Assembly: GCA_900546345.1 (NCBI GenBank)
Contig: URCI01000021.1
Span: 1 to 44,521 of the forward strand
Direction: 5' to 3'
Length of the DNA: 44,521 bases
Source: an uncultured Prevotella sp.
GTDB lineage: Bacteria > Bacteroidota > Bacteroidia > Bacteroidales > Bacteroidaceae
Shown here: one piece after another, positions 1-8,387 of the stretch
How the letters are laid out: the number at the start of each line of letters is the position of its first letter
Position numbering within the stretch: position 1 is the first letter of the stretch
The notes under the pieces: model-generated
Database searches by the model: none
The model's input: only the letters and a program-made list of their open reading frames with translations
Told to the model about the DNA's origin: nothing
Translations under genes and position numbers: made by a program

Positions 1-129
1 ACCGGTCTCGGACACATATAAAATTTTAAATTGCCACTTTTTAAAGTGGACTCATAGATATATGTGAAAAGAAGAAAGAAACGTGTTAAAAATATGATTC
101 TGTTAACACAAATTAGTAAACAGATTGAT

Positions 130-201
130 ATTTCCGTATAAAAATAAAACTTTTATGGGCTTTATTCTTGGATTTCATTGAATAAAGGCCACAAAAGTTT
201 T
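130..201 (-). terminator. Long hairpin terminator after the M6 protease gene
   Basis: Two 22-nt arms (146-167 and 180-201) pair with only two mismatches around a 12-nt loop. On the minus strand the stem is followed by a T-rich tail (TTTTATTTTTA, from 146 downward). It lies 30 bp past the protease stop, so it probably ends the suf-rnhB-protease transcript. Positions 1-129 are AT-rich and show no gene. Confidence 0.75.
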
Positions 202-230
202 AATCAATAAGTTGAAATATGTAATTGAGC

Positions 231-2375
231 TTATCTACCCAAAACAACCTTTCGGTGATCAACAATGTAAATACCTTTTGGCAGCACAGAGGCATCCGTC
301 CCCATGTTCTGTCCTGTAAGGCTAAAGACAGAGCGGCGGTTGGACAAAAATAGGGGCCGGCGGCTGATGCCCGTTGTGACCGGGCGCGTGACAGAGACAT
401 CATCGAGGAAGAAACGACCAGTGGCGGTGAAGGTCAGTGTACAAGCGCCTGTTCCCACGATATGATAGGTATAGGTCTGCCACTGACCTTTCTTCATGGT
501 CTCGAGAATTGTCTGACCTTTCACATTGGCAAACTTGGCGTTTTGCTGGCTCAACTCCAACTGCAAGTCAGTGCCCTCGTTCTTTGCGTTCCAGCCCGCA
601 AGACGGAATGTCAGCGTCACCGTATCTCCCGGAAGTGTGAACACGGGGGTAGTGACAATAAAAACATGATCGCCACCCGTCCCACTACTCCCAAAGCGGG
701 CGCATTGATTGCCGGCATATGCGTTGCAAAGAGACTTCCAGCCTTTCAAGTCGGGATTGAATGGTCCATTAGCAATCCGCCCACTAAAAAGTCCGTCGTT
801 GCCTCCCTTTCCATGGCAATTTGAGAAGGTCTCATTCAACAACACTGTGCTCTGTTGCCCGCCGGAAAGACTGGGATCGGGAGAATATGTAAAAGAGGCC
901 AAGCCATTACCGTCCACAGAGATGTTGGACACGCTGCAGTGAAGAAGAGCACCACCGTCGTAATTGGCATGGAAGACCGTTGTGGCCGGTGACGAACTGT
1001 CGGAAAAGTTGTCCTGCGAGCCATAAGGATAGGCATCCTTGTCGTCGGTTGTCCATGTGGCCATACCATCAGCAGGGACCAAAGCCAGATGGAGGTGGTC
1101 GCTCTGGTAGCCATTATAGAGTCCGATCGTGTTGACAGCATTGGCCGTCCATGCGTCCTGGTTATAATCGACATGGGTAATGAGCACACCACTGCCCGGC
1201 AATTTTCGGTCGAAGCCTATGGGCTGACGGTTCTCCAAAAGGAAATATTCGTCGCCATACTGTGGATGACGAATCAGATAGGCCGATCCACCCTCTGCCA
1301 AAGGCGTGATGTCCTTAATTTCCAACGACTCATTGCCAAGCTCCACAGGCGTGAGCCACCCACAGCTCATTTTTTCGTAAGCCGAATAACCGGCAGGCAG
1401 ATAACCGTCATCATTGTAGGAACCGTAGTCCATCAGGTCCCATGCGCCCAAAGCAAAACTGCCTTTGTTCTGTACGTCATAGAGATCGGGGAAGCCCATG
1501 CAGTGAGAGAATTCATGACAGAAAGTGCCAATGCCTGCAACCTGTCCGTCGTATCTCAACTCATTGGAGCAGGCATAGGTGTTGATCTTCGTGCCATGGA
1601 TGGTCAACGCCTTCTTTTCTCCCTGCAAACTGTACATCATCGGCCAGATCAGGTCGTCATCGGATTTGTCGTAATCATTTTGGCCATATCCGGCGAAAAG
1701 CACGAAGACTTCTTCTGCCTCGCCGTCTCCGTCCCAGTCATAACGCGAGAAGTCAATGCTGTCCTGTACGCCTTTGCACGCCTCAATGATCATCTCACTG
1801 ATGTTGGCTTCTTCGTTGGCTCCATAATAACTGTAGGGTTGGGACATCATCACTGGGCCGGCCACATCAAAATCCAAGATAAACCGACCTTGGCTTTGTG
1901 CTTTGAAATAGTCGCGAACGGATCCTTGAAAACCATTCTCGTGATAGTCTTCCGTATTGGTTATTTTCTGGTAGAGCGCAACGGGATCTGACATGCTGAA
2001 CTTCTTATCGGGGAACTCCACAAGGATCACAAGGCCATGCTTGTTTCCCACAAAGGCAGAAGACTTTGCCGCCGCGTTTCTGAAAGCGGGAGCATGACGA
2101 CGCCGTACAGGTGCATGTCCTTTGGCGGCTCTCGCCACAAGACTGTCTTTAGAAATTTCCTGGTATCTTCGTGTAGAAGCATCCATAACATAATATGTAT
2201 CATCGGAGCTGCGGGCATAACGCACCCACTCGTCTCCCAAGAGCTCCACGTTGACGGTCCTTCCATCGACCGTCATCACTTGCATCCAATTTCCACGTCG
2301 TGCAGGAACAGCAGAAGCAAACAGGAGATGACAACATGCCATCAATAAGAAAAGGTAGCATAAAGGTTGTTTCAT
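231..2375 (-). CDS. Secreted M6-family metalloprotease with C-terminal sorting tail
   Basis: A 714-residue exported zinc protease. The N-terminus has a signal peptide (hydrophobic residues about 5-22). The zinc site is HEFSHxxGFPD at residues 287-297 (H287, E288, H291, D297), the HExxHxxGxxD form of M6/immune-inhibitor-A-like peptidases. A jelly-roll-like region (about 515-660) follows. The last 50 residues have the pattern VFSLTGQ...LPKGIYIV...KVV, as in type IX secretion (type A) sorting domains, so surface display or secretion by T9SS is inferred. It lies 40 bp after rnhB with no terminator seen between them, so it is probably cotranscribed. The substrate is unknown; immune or mucosal proteins are possible but not shown. 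Confidence 0.88.
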   Translation of the reverse strand: MKQPLCYLFLLMACCHLLFASAVPARRGNWMQVMTVDGRTVNVELLGDEWVRYARSSDDTYYVMDASTRRYQEISKDSLVARAAKGHAPVRRRHAPAFRNAAAKSSAFVGNKHGLVILVEFPDKKFSMSDPVALYQKITNTEDYHENGFQGSVRDYFKAQSQGRFILDFDVAGPVMMSQPYSYYGANEEANISEMIIEACKGVQDSIDFSRYDWDGDGEAEEVFVLFAGYGQNDYDKSDDDLIWPMMYSLQGEKKALTIHGTKINTYACSNELRYDGQVAGIGTFCHEFSHCMGFPDLYDVQNKGSFALGAWDLMDYGSYNDDGYLPAGYSAYEKMSCGWLTPVELGNESLEIKDITPLAEGGSAYLIRHPQYGDEYFLLENRQPIGFDRKLPGSGVLITHVDYNQDAWTANAVNTIGLYNGYQSDHLHLALVPADGMATWTTDDKDAYPYGSQDNFSDSSSPATTVFHANYDGGALLHCSVSNISVDGNGLASFTYSPDPSLSGGQQSTVLLNETFSNCHGKGGNDGLFSGRIANGPFNPDLKGWKSLCNAYAGNQCARFGSSGTGGDHVFIVTTPVFTLPGDTVTLTFRLAGWNAKNEGTDLQLELSQQNAKFANVKGQTILETMKKGQWQTYTYHIVGTGACTLTFTATGRFFLDDVSVTRPVTTGISRRPLFLSNRRSVFSLTGQNMGTDASVLPKGIYIVDHRKVVLGR

Positions 2376-2415
2376 ATCATAGGTTCTTCATTCATATACC
2401 AAACAATATACCGCA

Positions 2416-3090
2416 CTATTCTACGTTCTCGAACAGTGTCGGTTGCAAGTCGCCCAAGAGGTTAAACGTCTTGCGATGAAAGGGAGAGATACCGTGATCG
2501 CGAATCGCCATGCGGTGCTCACGGGTAGGATAGCCTTTGTTTTTCTTCCAACCATATACTGGATATTGCCCGTCAAGTTCATCCATATAATCATCACGAA
2601 AAGTCTTGGCTAGAATACTGGCGGCAGCGATGGCCTCATACTTGCCGTCACCCTTGACGATGCACTGATAAGGAAGTGGCTGACGCCCGTCACGCGTTGG
2701 AAAGACACGGTTTTGCCGTGGTTCACAGGCATGGTTGGAGATGGGCACATAGGGATCAAAGCGGTTGCCGTCAATGATCAGCTTCTCAGGACGCACCTTA
2801 AGCTGGTCAAGGGCACGGTGCATGGCCAGGAAGCTGGCATGGAGAATATTGATCTCGTCAATTTCTTCCGGTGTGACAACCCCCACAGCCCATGCCACAG
2901 CATCACGCTCAATGACCCCTCGCAACTCATAGCGCTTCTTGGCAGAAAGTTGTTTCGAGTCATTGAGCAGCGGATTGTCGTAGTCACGCGGCAGGATGAC
3001 GGCGGCAGCATAGACACTGCCTGCCAGGCAACCGCGACCAGCCTCGTCACAACCGGCCTCAACGCAATCTGTATAATAATGTGGAAGCAT
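2416..3090 (-). CDS. rnhB: Ribonuclease HII
   Basis: Cleaves the RNA strand of RNA-DNA hybrids and removes misincorporated ribonucleotides from DNA, in the cytoplasm. The metal-binding residues are visible: DEAGRG (D15, E16), IDGNRF (D107) and a fourth acidic residue in KTFRDDYMDE (D166). KGDGKYEAIAAASILAK is the family core. Length is 224 residues. Between IDGNRF and PYQCIVKGD there is a segment of about 25 residues (112-138, charged and proline-rich) that is absent from typical RNase HII such as the E. coli enzyme. Only 5 bp separate it from sufS upstream, so it is in the suf transcript. The identification is secure; the effect of the insertion is unknown. Confidence 0.95.
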   Translation of the reverse strand: MLPHYYTDCVEAGCDEAGRGCLAGSVYAAAVILPRDYDNPLLNDSKQLSAKKRYELRGVIERDAVAWAVGVVTPEEIDEINILHASFLAMHRALDQLKVRPEKLIIDGNRFDPYVPISNHACEPRQNRVFPTRDGRQPLPYQCIVKGDGKYEAIAAASILAKTFRDDYMDELDGQYPVYGWKKNKGYPTREHRMAIRDHGISPFHRKTFNLLGDLQPTLFENVE

Positions 3091-3095
3091 CTCTA

Positions 3096-4355
3096 TCAGA
3101 ACATTTTGCGGACCCGGTCGATACCGGCAACAAGTGTGTCGATCTCTTCCTTGGTATTGTAAAGCGCAAAAGAGGCGCGGACCGTGCCTAATACCCCCAA
3201 ACGATCCATCAAGGGCTGCGCACAGTGGTGACCCGTACGCACGGCAATCCCCAAGCGGTCAAGGAGTGTACCCAGATCCATATGATGGATGTTGCCGACA
3301 TTGAAGCTCACCACAGCATCGTGGGTGTGTGAAGGGACCGGTGACGGCTGAGACGCAGACGAAGCATCCTGAGCAATCGGACCATAGATGTGCATGTCAG
3401 GAATCTCCTGCAACCGACGGATGGCATAGCGGGTGAGTTCTTGCTCATGAGCGGCAATGTTGTCCATGCCTAACTTGGTCACATAGTCGAGCGCCATGGC
3501 CAGTCCATGCGATGCAATATAGTCGGGCGTGCCGGCCTCGAACTTCAATGGCGGACGTTCGAAGGTAGTATGTTCGAAGCTCACGTGCTCGATCATCTCG
3601 CCACCACCCTGATAGGGAGGTAACTTCTCCAACCACTTCTCCTTGCCATAGAGCACACCTATGCCGGTAGGACCATAGACTTTATGCCCACTGAAAACAA
3701 AGAAATCGCAGTCAATATCCTGCACGTCCACCTTGAAATGAGGCGCGCTCTGCGCTCCATCCACCATCACAGGCACACCATGCTCGTGGGCGATGCGCAC
3801 GATCTCCTTCACGGGATTGACCGTTCCGAGGACGTTGCTCACATGACAAACCGATACGATACGTGTCTTTTCAGTGAAGAGCTGCTTGTAAGCTTCCATG
3901 TCGAGGATGCCATCGTCACTCATTGGTATGACTTTGAGGACAATGCCTTTCCTATGGGCTTGCAGTTGCCAAGGCACAATATTGGAGTGATGCTCCATCG
4001 TAGAGACGATGACCTCGTCACCTTCTTGCATGCACTCATCGGCAAACGTGCTGGCAATGAGGTTCAGTCCCTCAGTAGTACCACGAGTGAAGACAATCTC
4101 CGTGGTGGACTGAGCATTGATAAACCGACGCACCGTTTCGCGCGCTTGCTCATGGAGTTCCGTAGCCTGCTGGCTCATCCAGTGCACACCACGATGTACA
4201 TTAGCATTGACATTGAGGTATTCCTCGCGCATGGCATCGAGTACACAGAGTGGTTTCTGCGTAGTGGCCGCATTATCGAAGTAGACAAGTGGTTTGTCGT
4301 AGATCTTCCGCGACAAAATGGGGAAATCGGCCCTTACCTGTTCTATATCGTACAT
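3096..4355 (-). CDS. sufS: SufS-type cysteine desulfurase
   Basis: PLP enzyme that takes sulfur from L-cysteine for Fe-S cluster assembly on SufBCD. Length 419 residues. The PLP lysine is K225 in FSGHKVYGPTGIGVLYG. The catalytic cysteine is C378 in RTGHHCAQPLMDRLG, the SufS (class II) context. H122-H123 lie in STMEHHSNIVPW, and D199 in MVDGAQSAPH contacts PLP. A Ser/Pro-rich insertion (about 331-345) sits in the small domain. It is the fourth gene of sufBCDS, 70 bp after sufD. No sufE or sufU partner is present in the window, so the sulfur acceptor must be encoded elsewhere or be SufB directly. Confidence 0.95.
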   Translation of the reverse strand: MYDIEQVRADFPILSRKIYDKPLVYFDNAATTQKPLCVLDAMREEYLNVNANVHRGVHWMSQQATELHEQARETVRRFINAQSTTEIVFTRGTTEGLNLIASTFADECMQEGDEVIVSTMEHHSNIVPWQLQAHRKGIVLKVIPMSDDGILDMEAYKQLFTEKTRIVSVCHVSNVLGTVNPVKEIVRIAHEHGVPVMVDGAQSAPHFKVDVQDIDCDFFVFSGHKVYGPTGIGVLYGKEKWLEKLPPYQGGGEMIEHVSFEHTTFERPPLKFEAGTPDYIASHGLAMALDYVTKLGMDNIAAHEQELTRYAIRRLQEIPDMHIYGPIAQDASSASQPSPVPSHTHDAVVSFNVGNIHHMDLGTLLDRLGIAVRTGHHCAQPLMDRLGVLGTVRASFALYNTKEEIDTLVAGIDRVRKMF

Positions 4356-4384
4356 TTTATTCTATTTATTAGATTCTGACAAGA

Positions 4385-4421
4385 CTTCCCTGACCCTCAT
4401 CTGAGATGAAGACCAGGGAAG
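4385..4421 (-). other. Intercistronic hairpin between sufD and sufS
   Basis: Arms CTTCCCTG (4385-4392) and CAGGGAAG (4414-4421) pair, with an inner TCATCT/AGATGA stem. There is no T-run on the minus strand side, so this is more likely an mRNA processing or stability element than a terminator. Confidence 0.45.
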
Positions 4422-4425
4422 ACAA

Positions 4426-5769
4426 TTATTTCTTTATCTTGCAATTCTCGCAGTTGCCAAGTTCGCCGCGGAAGCGCTTTTCAACCAGGAGGTGAAGGCG
4501 GTCGCGAAGCGGTTCGAGCTTGATCTGATCGACCACCTCACCAATGAAGGCAAACTCCAGGAGCAGTTTGGCCTCATGCTCATCAATGCCACGCTGCTGC
4601 ATATAGAAAAGGGCAGCATCATTGAGTTGACCGACAGTAGAACCGTGTGAGCACTTCACATCATCGGCATAGATTTCCAACATCGGTTGTGTGTACATCC
4701 GTGCAGTCTTCGTCATCACCAGATTTTGATTGGTTTCCTGTGATGTCGTCTTCTGACTGTCATGTCGAACAAGCACTCTTCCAGCAAAGGCACCGACAGC
4801 ATTTCCGTCGAGAACATACTTATAGAGTTCATGCGAGTCACAGTGTCCGACCTGATGATCGATAAGCGTATTGTTGTCGACATGCTCGTTGTGGTCAGCA
4901 ATCACGCATCCATTGCACCAGCATTCAGCACCCTCGCCTTTGAAGACCAGGTCGAGTTTGTTGCGTGTCACGCCATTGCGCAGTGTGATGACGTTGTGGT
5001 TGAAGCGGCTGTTAGCCTGTTGCTCGACGTAGACATTGGACACACGCGTGTTTTTCTCATGTGTCTCTTCGAGACAATAAAGGTCGAGGCTGGCATTATC
5101 GCCGACATAAGCTTCGATAACCTGCGTACCGAGGAAGTGACGGTCATCTGCAGAGTCATCACAGAAGAGGAACTTAGCCTCACTGCCTTCGTCCATAATA
5201 ATGAGCACACGCCGGTTGACCATCAAGTCCACATCAGAGCGCAGGATGTTTACTACTTGTATGGCTCGCTCTACCTTCACATTCTTCGGCACATAGACGA
5301 AGAGGCCGTCTTGGGCCAACATGGTGTTGAGAGCTGTCACTGCGTCCTCGCTTGTCTTGGCAATCTTGCCATAGTATTTGGCAACCAGCTCGGGATTGTG
5401 ACTTGCCGCATCGCACAGACTCTCCACCACGACACCTTCAGGCAACTGTGCCTTGGGCAGTGCCTGCTTGTAGAACTGGTCATTGACGACAAAATAGAGA
5501 GAAGTACTGAGATTAGGAACATCACAGTGGAAGGCATCATAAGGATTGACAGGAATGTCGATACGGTTGATGTTCAGTCCATAATCAGGCGCGAAGAGTT
5601 GCTCCATGTCGGTGTACTTATAGCGTTCGACCTTGCGTGAAGGGAAGCCCAAGCGCTGGAAGTCTTCAAAAGCCTGGTCACGCAGTGCATTGAGCACAGC
5701 CGACGAATGGTCATTGATTTGGCTTCGTGTCTGAGTGAATAAATCTATATATTGTTTTTCGCTTGCCAT
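4426..5769 (-). CDS. sufD: Fe-S cluster assembly protein SufD
   Basis: Partner of SufB in the SufBC2D scaffold that builds Fe-S clusters in the cytoplasm. Length 447 residues. The right-handed beta-helix core is recognisable, with the family block DDVKCSHGSTVGQL in the C-terminal third; the histidine of CSHG corresponds to the conserved SufD histidine of the SufB-SufD interface. The C-terminal helical domain (LLLEFAFIGEVVDQI) is also typical. The protein ends in a CxxC-containing basic tail (C440, C443), which is not a general family feature. It lies 60 bp after sufC and 70 bp before sufS, all on the same strand. Confidence 0.93.
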   Translation of the reverse strand: MASEKQYIDLFTQTRSQINDHSSAVLNALRDQAFEDFQRLGFPSRKVERYKYTDMEQLFAPDYGLNINRIDIPVNPYDAFHCDVPNLSTSLYFVVNDQFYKQALPKAQLPEGVVVESLCDAASHNPELVAKYYGKIAKTSEDAVTALNTMLAQDGLFVYVPKNVKVERAIQVVNILRSDVDLMVNRRVLIIMDEGSEAKFLFCDDSADDRHFLGTQVIEAYVGDNASLDLYCLEETHEKNTRVSNVYVEQQANSRFNHNVITLRNGVTRNKLDLVFKGEGAECWCNGCVIADHNEHVDNNTLIDHQVGHCDSHELYKYVLDGNAVGAFAGRVLVRHDSQKTTSQETNQNLVMTKTARMYTQPMLEIYADDVKCSHGSTVGQLNDAALFYMQQRGIDEHEAKLLLEFAFIGEVVDQIKLEPLRDRLHLLVEKRFRGELGNCENCKIKK

Positions 5770-5829
5770 ATTGAATAGCTTTAATAGTCTTCTCCGTCTC
5801 CCTCACAAGAGGGGAAGCGGGGAAAGCAT

Positions 5830-6594
5830 TTATTTACCATATTTCGCGTCGGCTTCTTCCTTGATCCAGTCGTAGCCGCGCTTCTCTATCTCCTTGGCGA
5901 GTTCCGGTCCCTCCGTCTTGACGATGCGACCATTGTAAAGCACATGTACAATGTTGGGCTTGATCATGTCGAGCAGTCGCTCGTAGTGTGTGATGACGAT
6001 GATGGACTTCTTAGGTGTGAAGAGCTTGTTGACACCCTCAGCGACGATGCGCATGGCATCGACATCAAGACCGGAGTCTGTCTCGTCGAGAATGCTTAAC
6101 TGCGGATCGAGCATAGCCATCTGGAAGATCTCATTGCGTTTTTTCTCACCACCGGAGAAGCCTTCATTGACGGAGCGACGAGAGAGCTTGGCATCGAGCT
6201 CCACAATCTCACGCTTCTCGCGCATCAGTTTCATAAAGTCCGCGGCAGTCAACGGTTCTAAGCCCTGATATTTGCGTTTGGCATTGACAGCAGCTTTCAT
6301 GAAGTTGACCATCGACACTCCAGGAATCTCTACGGGATATTGGAAACTAAGGAAAAGTCCTTCACGAGCACGGTCCTCAGGCTTCATCTCTAAAAGGTTT
6401 TTGCCGTTGAAGATAGCCTCACCCTCGGTAACAGTATAGAGCGGGTTGCCGGTGAGCACGGCAGAGAGCGTAGACTTACCCGAACCATTAGGTCCCATGA
6501 TCGCATGTATCTCGCCGTCGGCGACAGTGAGATTGATACCCTTCAATATTTCTTTGCCTGCAATGGAGGCATGTAAGTTCTTTACTTCTAACAT
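5830..6594 (-). CDS. sufC: Fe-S cluster assembly ATPase SufC
   Basis: ABC-type ATPase of the SufBC2D complex. ATP binding drives rearrangement of SufB-SufD during cluster assembly. It is soluble and not a transporter. Length 254 residues. Walker A is GPNGSGKST (34-42), the ABC signature is FSGGEKKRNEI, Walker B/D-loop is SILDETDSGLD, and the switch histidine lies in IVITHYERLL. These variants, especially FSGGEKKR and DSGLDVDA, separate SufC from transporter ATPases. It sits between sufB (85 bp upstream) and sufD (60 bp downstream). Confidence 0.95.
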   Translation of the reverse strand: MLEVKNLHASIAGKEILKGINLTVADGEIHAIMGPNGSGKSTLSAVLTGNPLYTVTEGEAIFNGKNLLEMKPEDRAREGLFLSFQYPVEIPGVSMVNFMKAAVNAKRKYQGLEPLTAADFMKLMREKREIVELDAKLSRRSVNEGFSGGEKKRNEIFQMAMLDPQLSILDETDSGLDVDAMRIVAEGVNKLFTPKKSIIVITHYERLLDMIKPNIVHVLYNGRIVKTEGPELAKEIEKRGYDWIKEEADAKYGK

Positions 6595-6679
6595 ATCATG
6601 TATGGTATTGATAGTGAGGATTTGTTGTGGTCATTTTCCCCACCAGGTTGTTGTAAATGCTTGTCTTATCCTTCTTGAA

Positions 6680-8137
6680 TTATCCTACAGTTCCTTCCAG
6701 CGACACGCTGAGCAGTTTCTGTGCCTCCACGGCAAACTCCATCGGCAGCTTGTTGAGCACTTCCTTGGCATAACCGTTGACGATGAGCCCGACAGCATCC
6801 TCTGTGGGTATACCACGCTGATTGCAGTAGAAGAGCTGATCCTCGGAGATCTTAGAGGTCGTTGCCTCATGCTCTACGACTGCCGTATCATTGTGGATGT
6901 CCATATAGGGGAAAGTATGAGCGCCACAGTTGGAGCCCAGCAACAAAGAGTCGCAAGAACTGTAGTTGCGCGCGTTCTCGGCGCCAGAAGCTACACGAAC
7001 AAGACCACGATAGGAGTTCTCACTGTGTCCGGCAGAAATGCCCTTGGAGATGATTGTACTCTTGGTGTTCTTGCCGATATGGATCATCTTCGTACCCGTG
7101 TCGGCTTCCTGATAGTGATTGGTCACAGCCACGCTATAGAACTCGGCTTGTGAGTTGTCACCCCGCAAGACGCACGACGGGTATTTCCATGTGATAGCCG
7201 AACCGGTCTCTACCTGTGTCCAGCTAAGCTTAGAGTTGACGCCACGACAATCGCCTCGCTTCGTGACCAGATTCAGGACACCGCCTTTTCCATGCTCGTC
7301 ACCCGGATACCAGTTTTGAACGGTCGAGTATTTCACTTCAGCGTTGTTCATCACCACGATCTCCACCACAGCGGCATGGAGCTGGTTCTCGTCACGCATC
7401 GGTGCCGTACAGCCTTCGAGATAGCTCACATAGGCATCGTCATCAGCAATGATCAGTGTGCGCTCAAACTGACCTGTGTTGCGTGCGTTGATACGGAAAT
7501 AGCTGCTCAACTCCATCGGGCAGCGCACTCCCTTGGGAATATATACAAAACTACCATCAGAAAACACAGCAGAGTTGAGCGCCGATGTGAAGTTATCGCG
7601 ATAGGACACCACACTGCCAAGATATTGGCGCACGAGATCGGGGTGCTGCTTGACAGCCTCACCAATACTGGAGAAGATGATACCTTTCTCAGCCAACTGT
7701 TTCTTAAAGGTAGTCTTCACCGATACCGAGTCCATAACAGCATCCACAGCAGTGCCACTCAAAGCCAGCCGCTCCTCCAAGGGGATGCCAAGCTTGTCAA
7801 AAGTCTTCTCCAACTCAGGATCGATCTCCTTGTTCTTGGGTTTCTTGGCCAATGGGTCGGCATAGTAAGAAATGCCCTGAAAATCGATAGGAGGTACGTG
7901 CACGTGACCCCATGTCGGTACAGGCAGCGTGAGCCAATAGCGGTAAGCCTTCAAGCGGAAGTCAAGAAGCCAGTCAGGCTCCCCTTTCTTTTGCGAGATT
8001 AGGCGTACCACATCCTCGTTGAGTCCTTTGGGAATGACATCCGTGTGGACATTGGTAGTGAAACCATACTCATACTTCTGGTCCACCACCTCCCTGACGA
8101 GCTTGTTTTTTTCGTTATCGTTGACTTGTATTTCCAT
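6680..8137 (-). CDS. sufB: Fe-S cluster assembly protein SufB
   Basis: Scaffold subunit on which Fe-S clusters are built, with SufC and SufD. The chosen start gives 485 residues beginning MEIQVNDNEKNKLV. The frame stays open 39 codons further upstream, but that extension is not SufB-like and family members begin near this point. Diagnostic blocks are LDFRLKAYRYW, VSYLEGCTAP, RGDCRGVNSKLSW (conserved cysteine) and TKSTIISKGISAGHSENSYRG. It is the first gene of sufBCDS-rnhB-M6 protease. No clear TAnnTTTG promoter was found in the 150 bp upstream, so control is not readable here. Confidence 0.95.
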   Translation of the reverse strand: MEIQVNDNEKNKLVREVVDQKYEYGFTTNVHTDVIPKGLNEDVVRLISQKKGEPDWLLDFRLKAYRYWLTLPVPTWGHVHVPPIDFQGISYYADPLAKKPKNKEIDPELEKTFDKLGIPLEERLALSGTAVDAVMDSVSVKTTFKKQLAEKGIIFSSIGEAVKQHPDLVRQYLGSVVSYRDNFTSALNSAVFSDGSFVYIPKGVRCPMELSSYFRINARNTGQFERTLIIADDDAYVSYLEGCTAPMRDENQLHAAVVEIVVMNNAEVKYSTVQNWYPGDEHGKGGVLNLVTKRGDCRGVNSKLSWTQVETGSAITWKYPSCVLRGDNSQAEFYSVAVTNHYQEADTGTKMIHIGKNTKSTIISKGISAGHSENSYRGLVRVASGAENARNYSSCDSLLLGSNCGAHTFPYMDIHNDTAVVEHEATTSKISEDQLFYCNQRGIPTEDAVGLIVNGYAKEVLNKLPMEFAVEAQKLLSVSLEGTVG

Positions 8138-8280
8138 ATAACAATGATAAATAGAGAATGGGTGTATGACAATCGTTGTCAACGTCGAAGCCACAAACAA
8201 CGTGCCATATGTCTTTGACAAGCTAAAGCGGTCACAAATGTGGTCGTTTGTCACCTCTTGTCTCCGTCTTAATATGTTGA

Positions 8281-8324
8281 TTGAAAAAGTAAGGGGCGCA
8301 ACAGATCTGACCTATTGCGCCCCT
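8281..8324 (-). terminator. Rho-independent terminator after infB
   Basis: Perfect 10-bp stem AGGGGCGCAA (8292-8301) and TTGCGCCCCT (8315-8324) around a 13-nt loop. On the minus strand it is followed by TACTTTTTCAA. It lies 64 bp past the infB stop and separates the infB transcript from the suf operon. Confidence 0.85.
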
Positions 8325-8387
8325 ACCCTATATCTGCTTTCGATACACCTTATTATATATATAGGTGCAGCGCACCTCTCACTGACT

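Noticed and set aside
1..20. Window start looks like the 3' end of a tRNA
   Set aside because: Only about 14 bases are visible, so neither T arm nor anticodon can be checked.
8138..8254. Longer start for SufB
   Set aside because: The 39 extra residues are hydrophobic and Cys/His-containing, unlike any SufB N-terminus.
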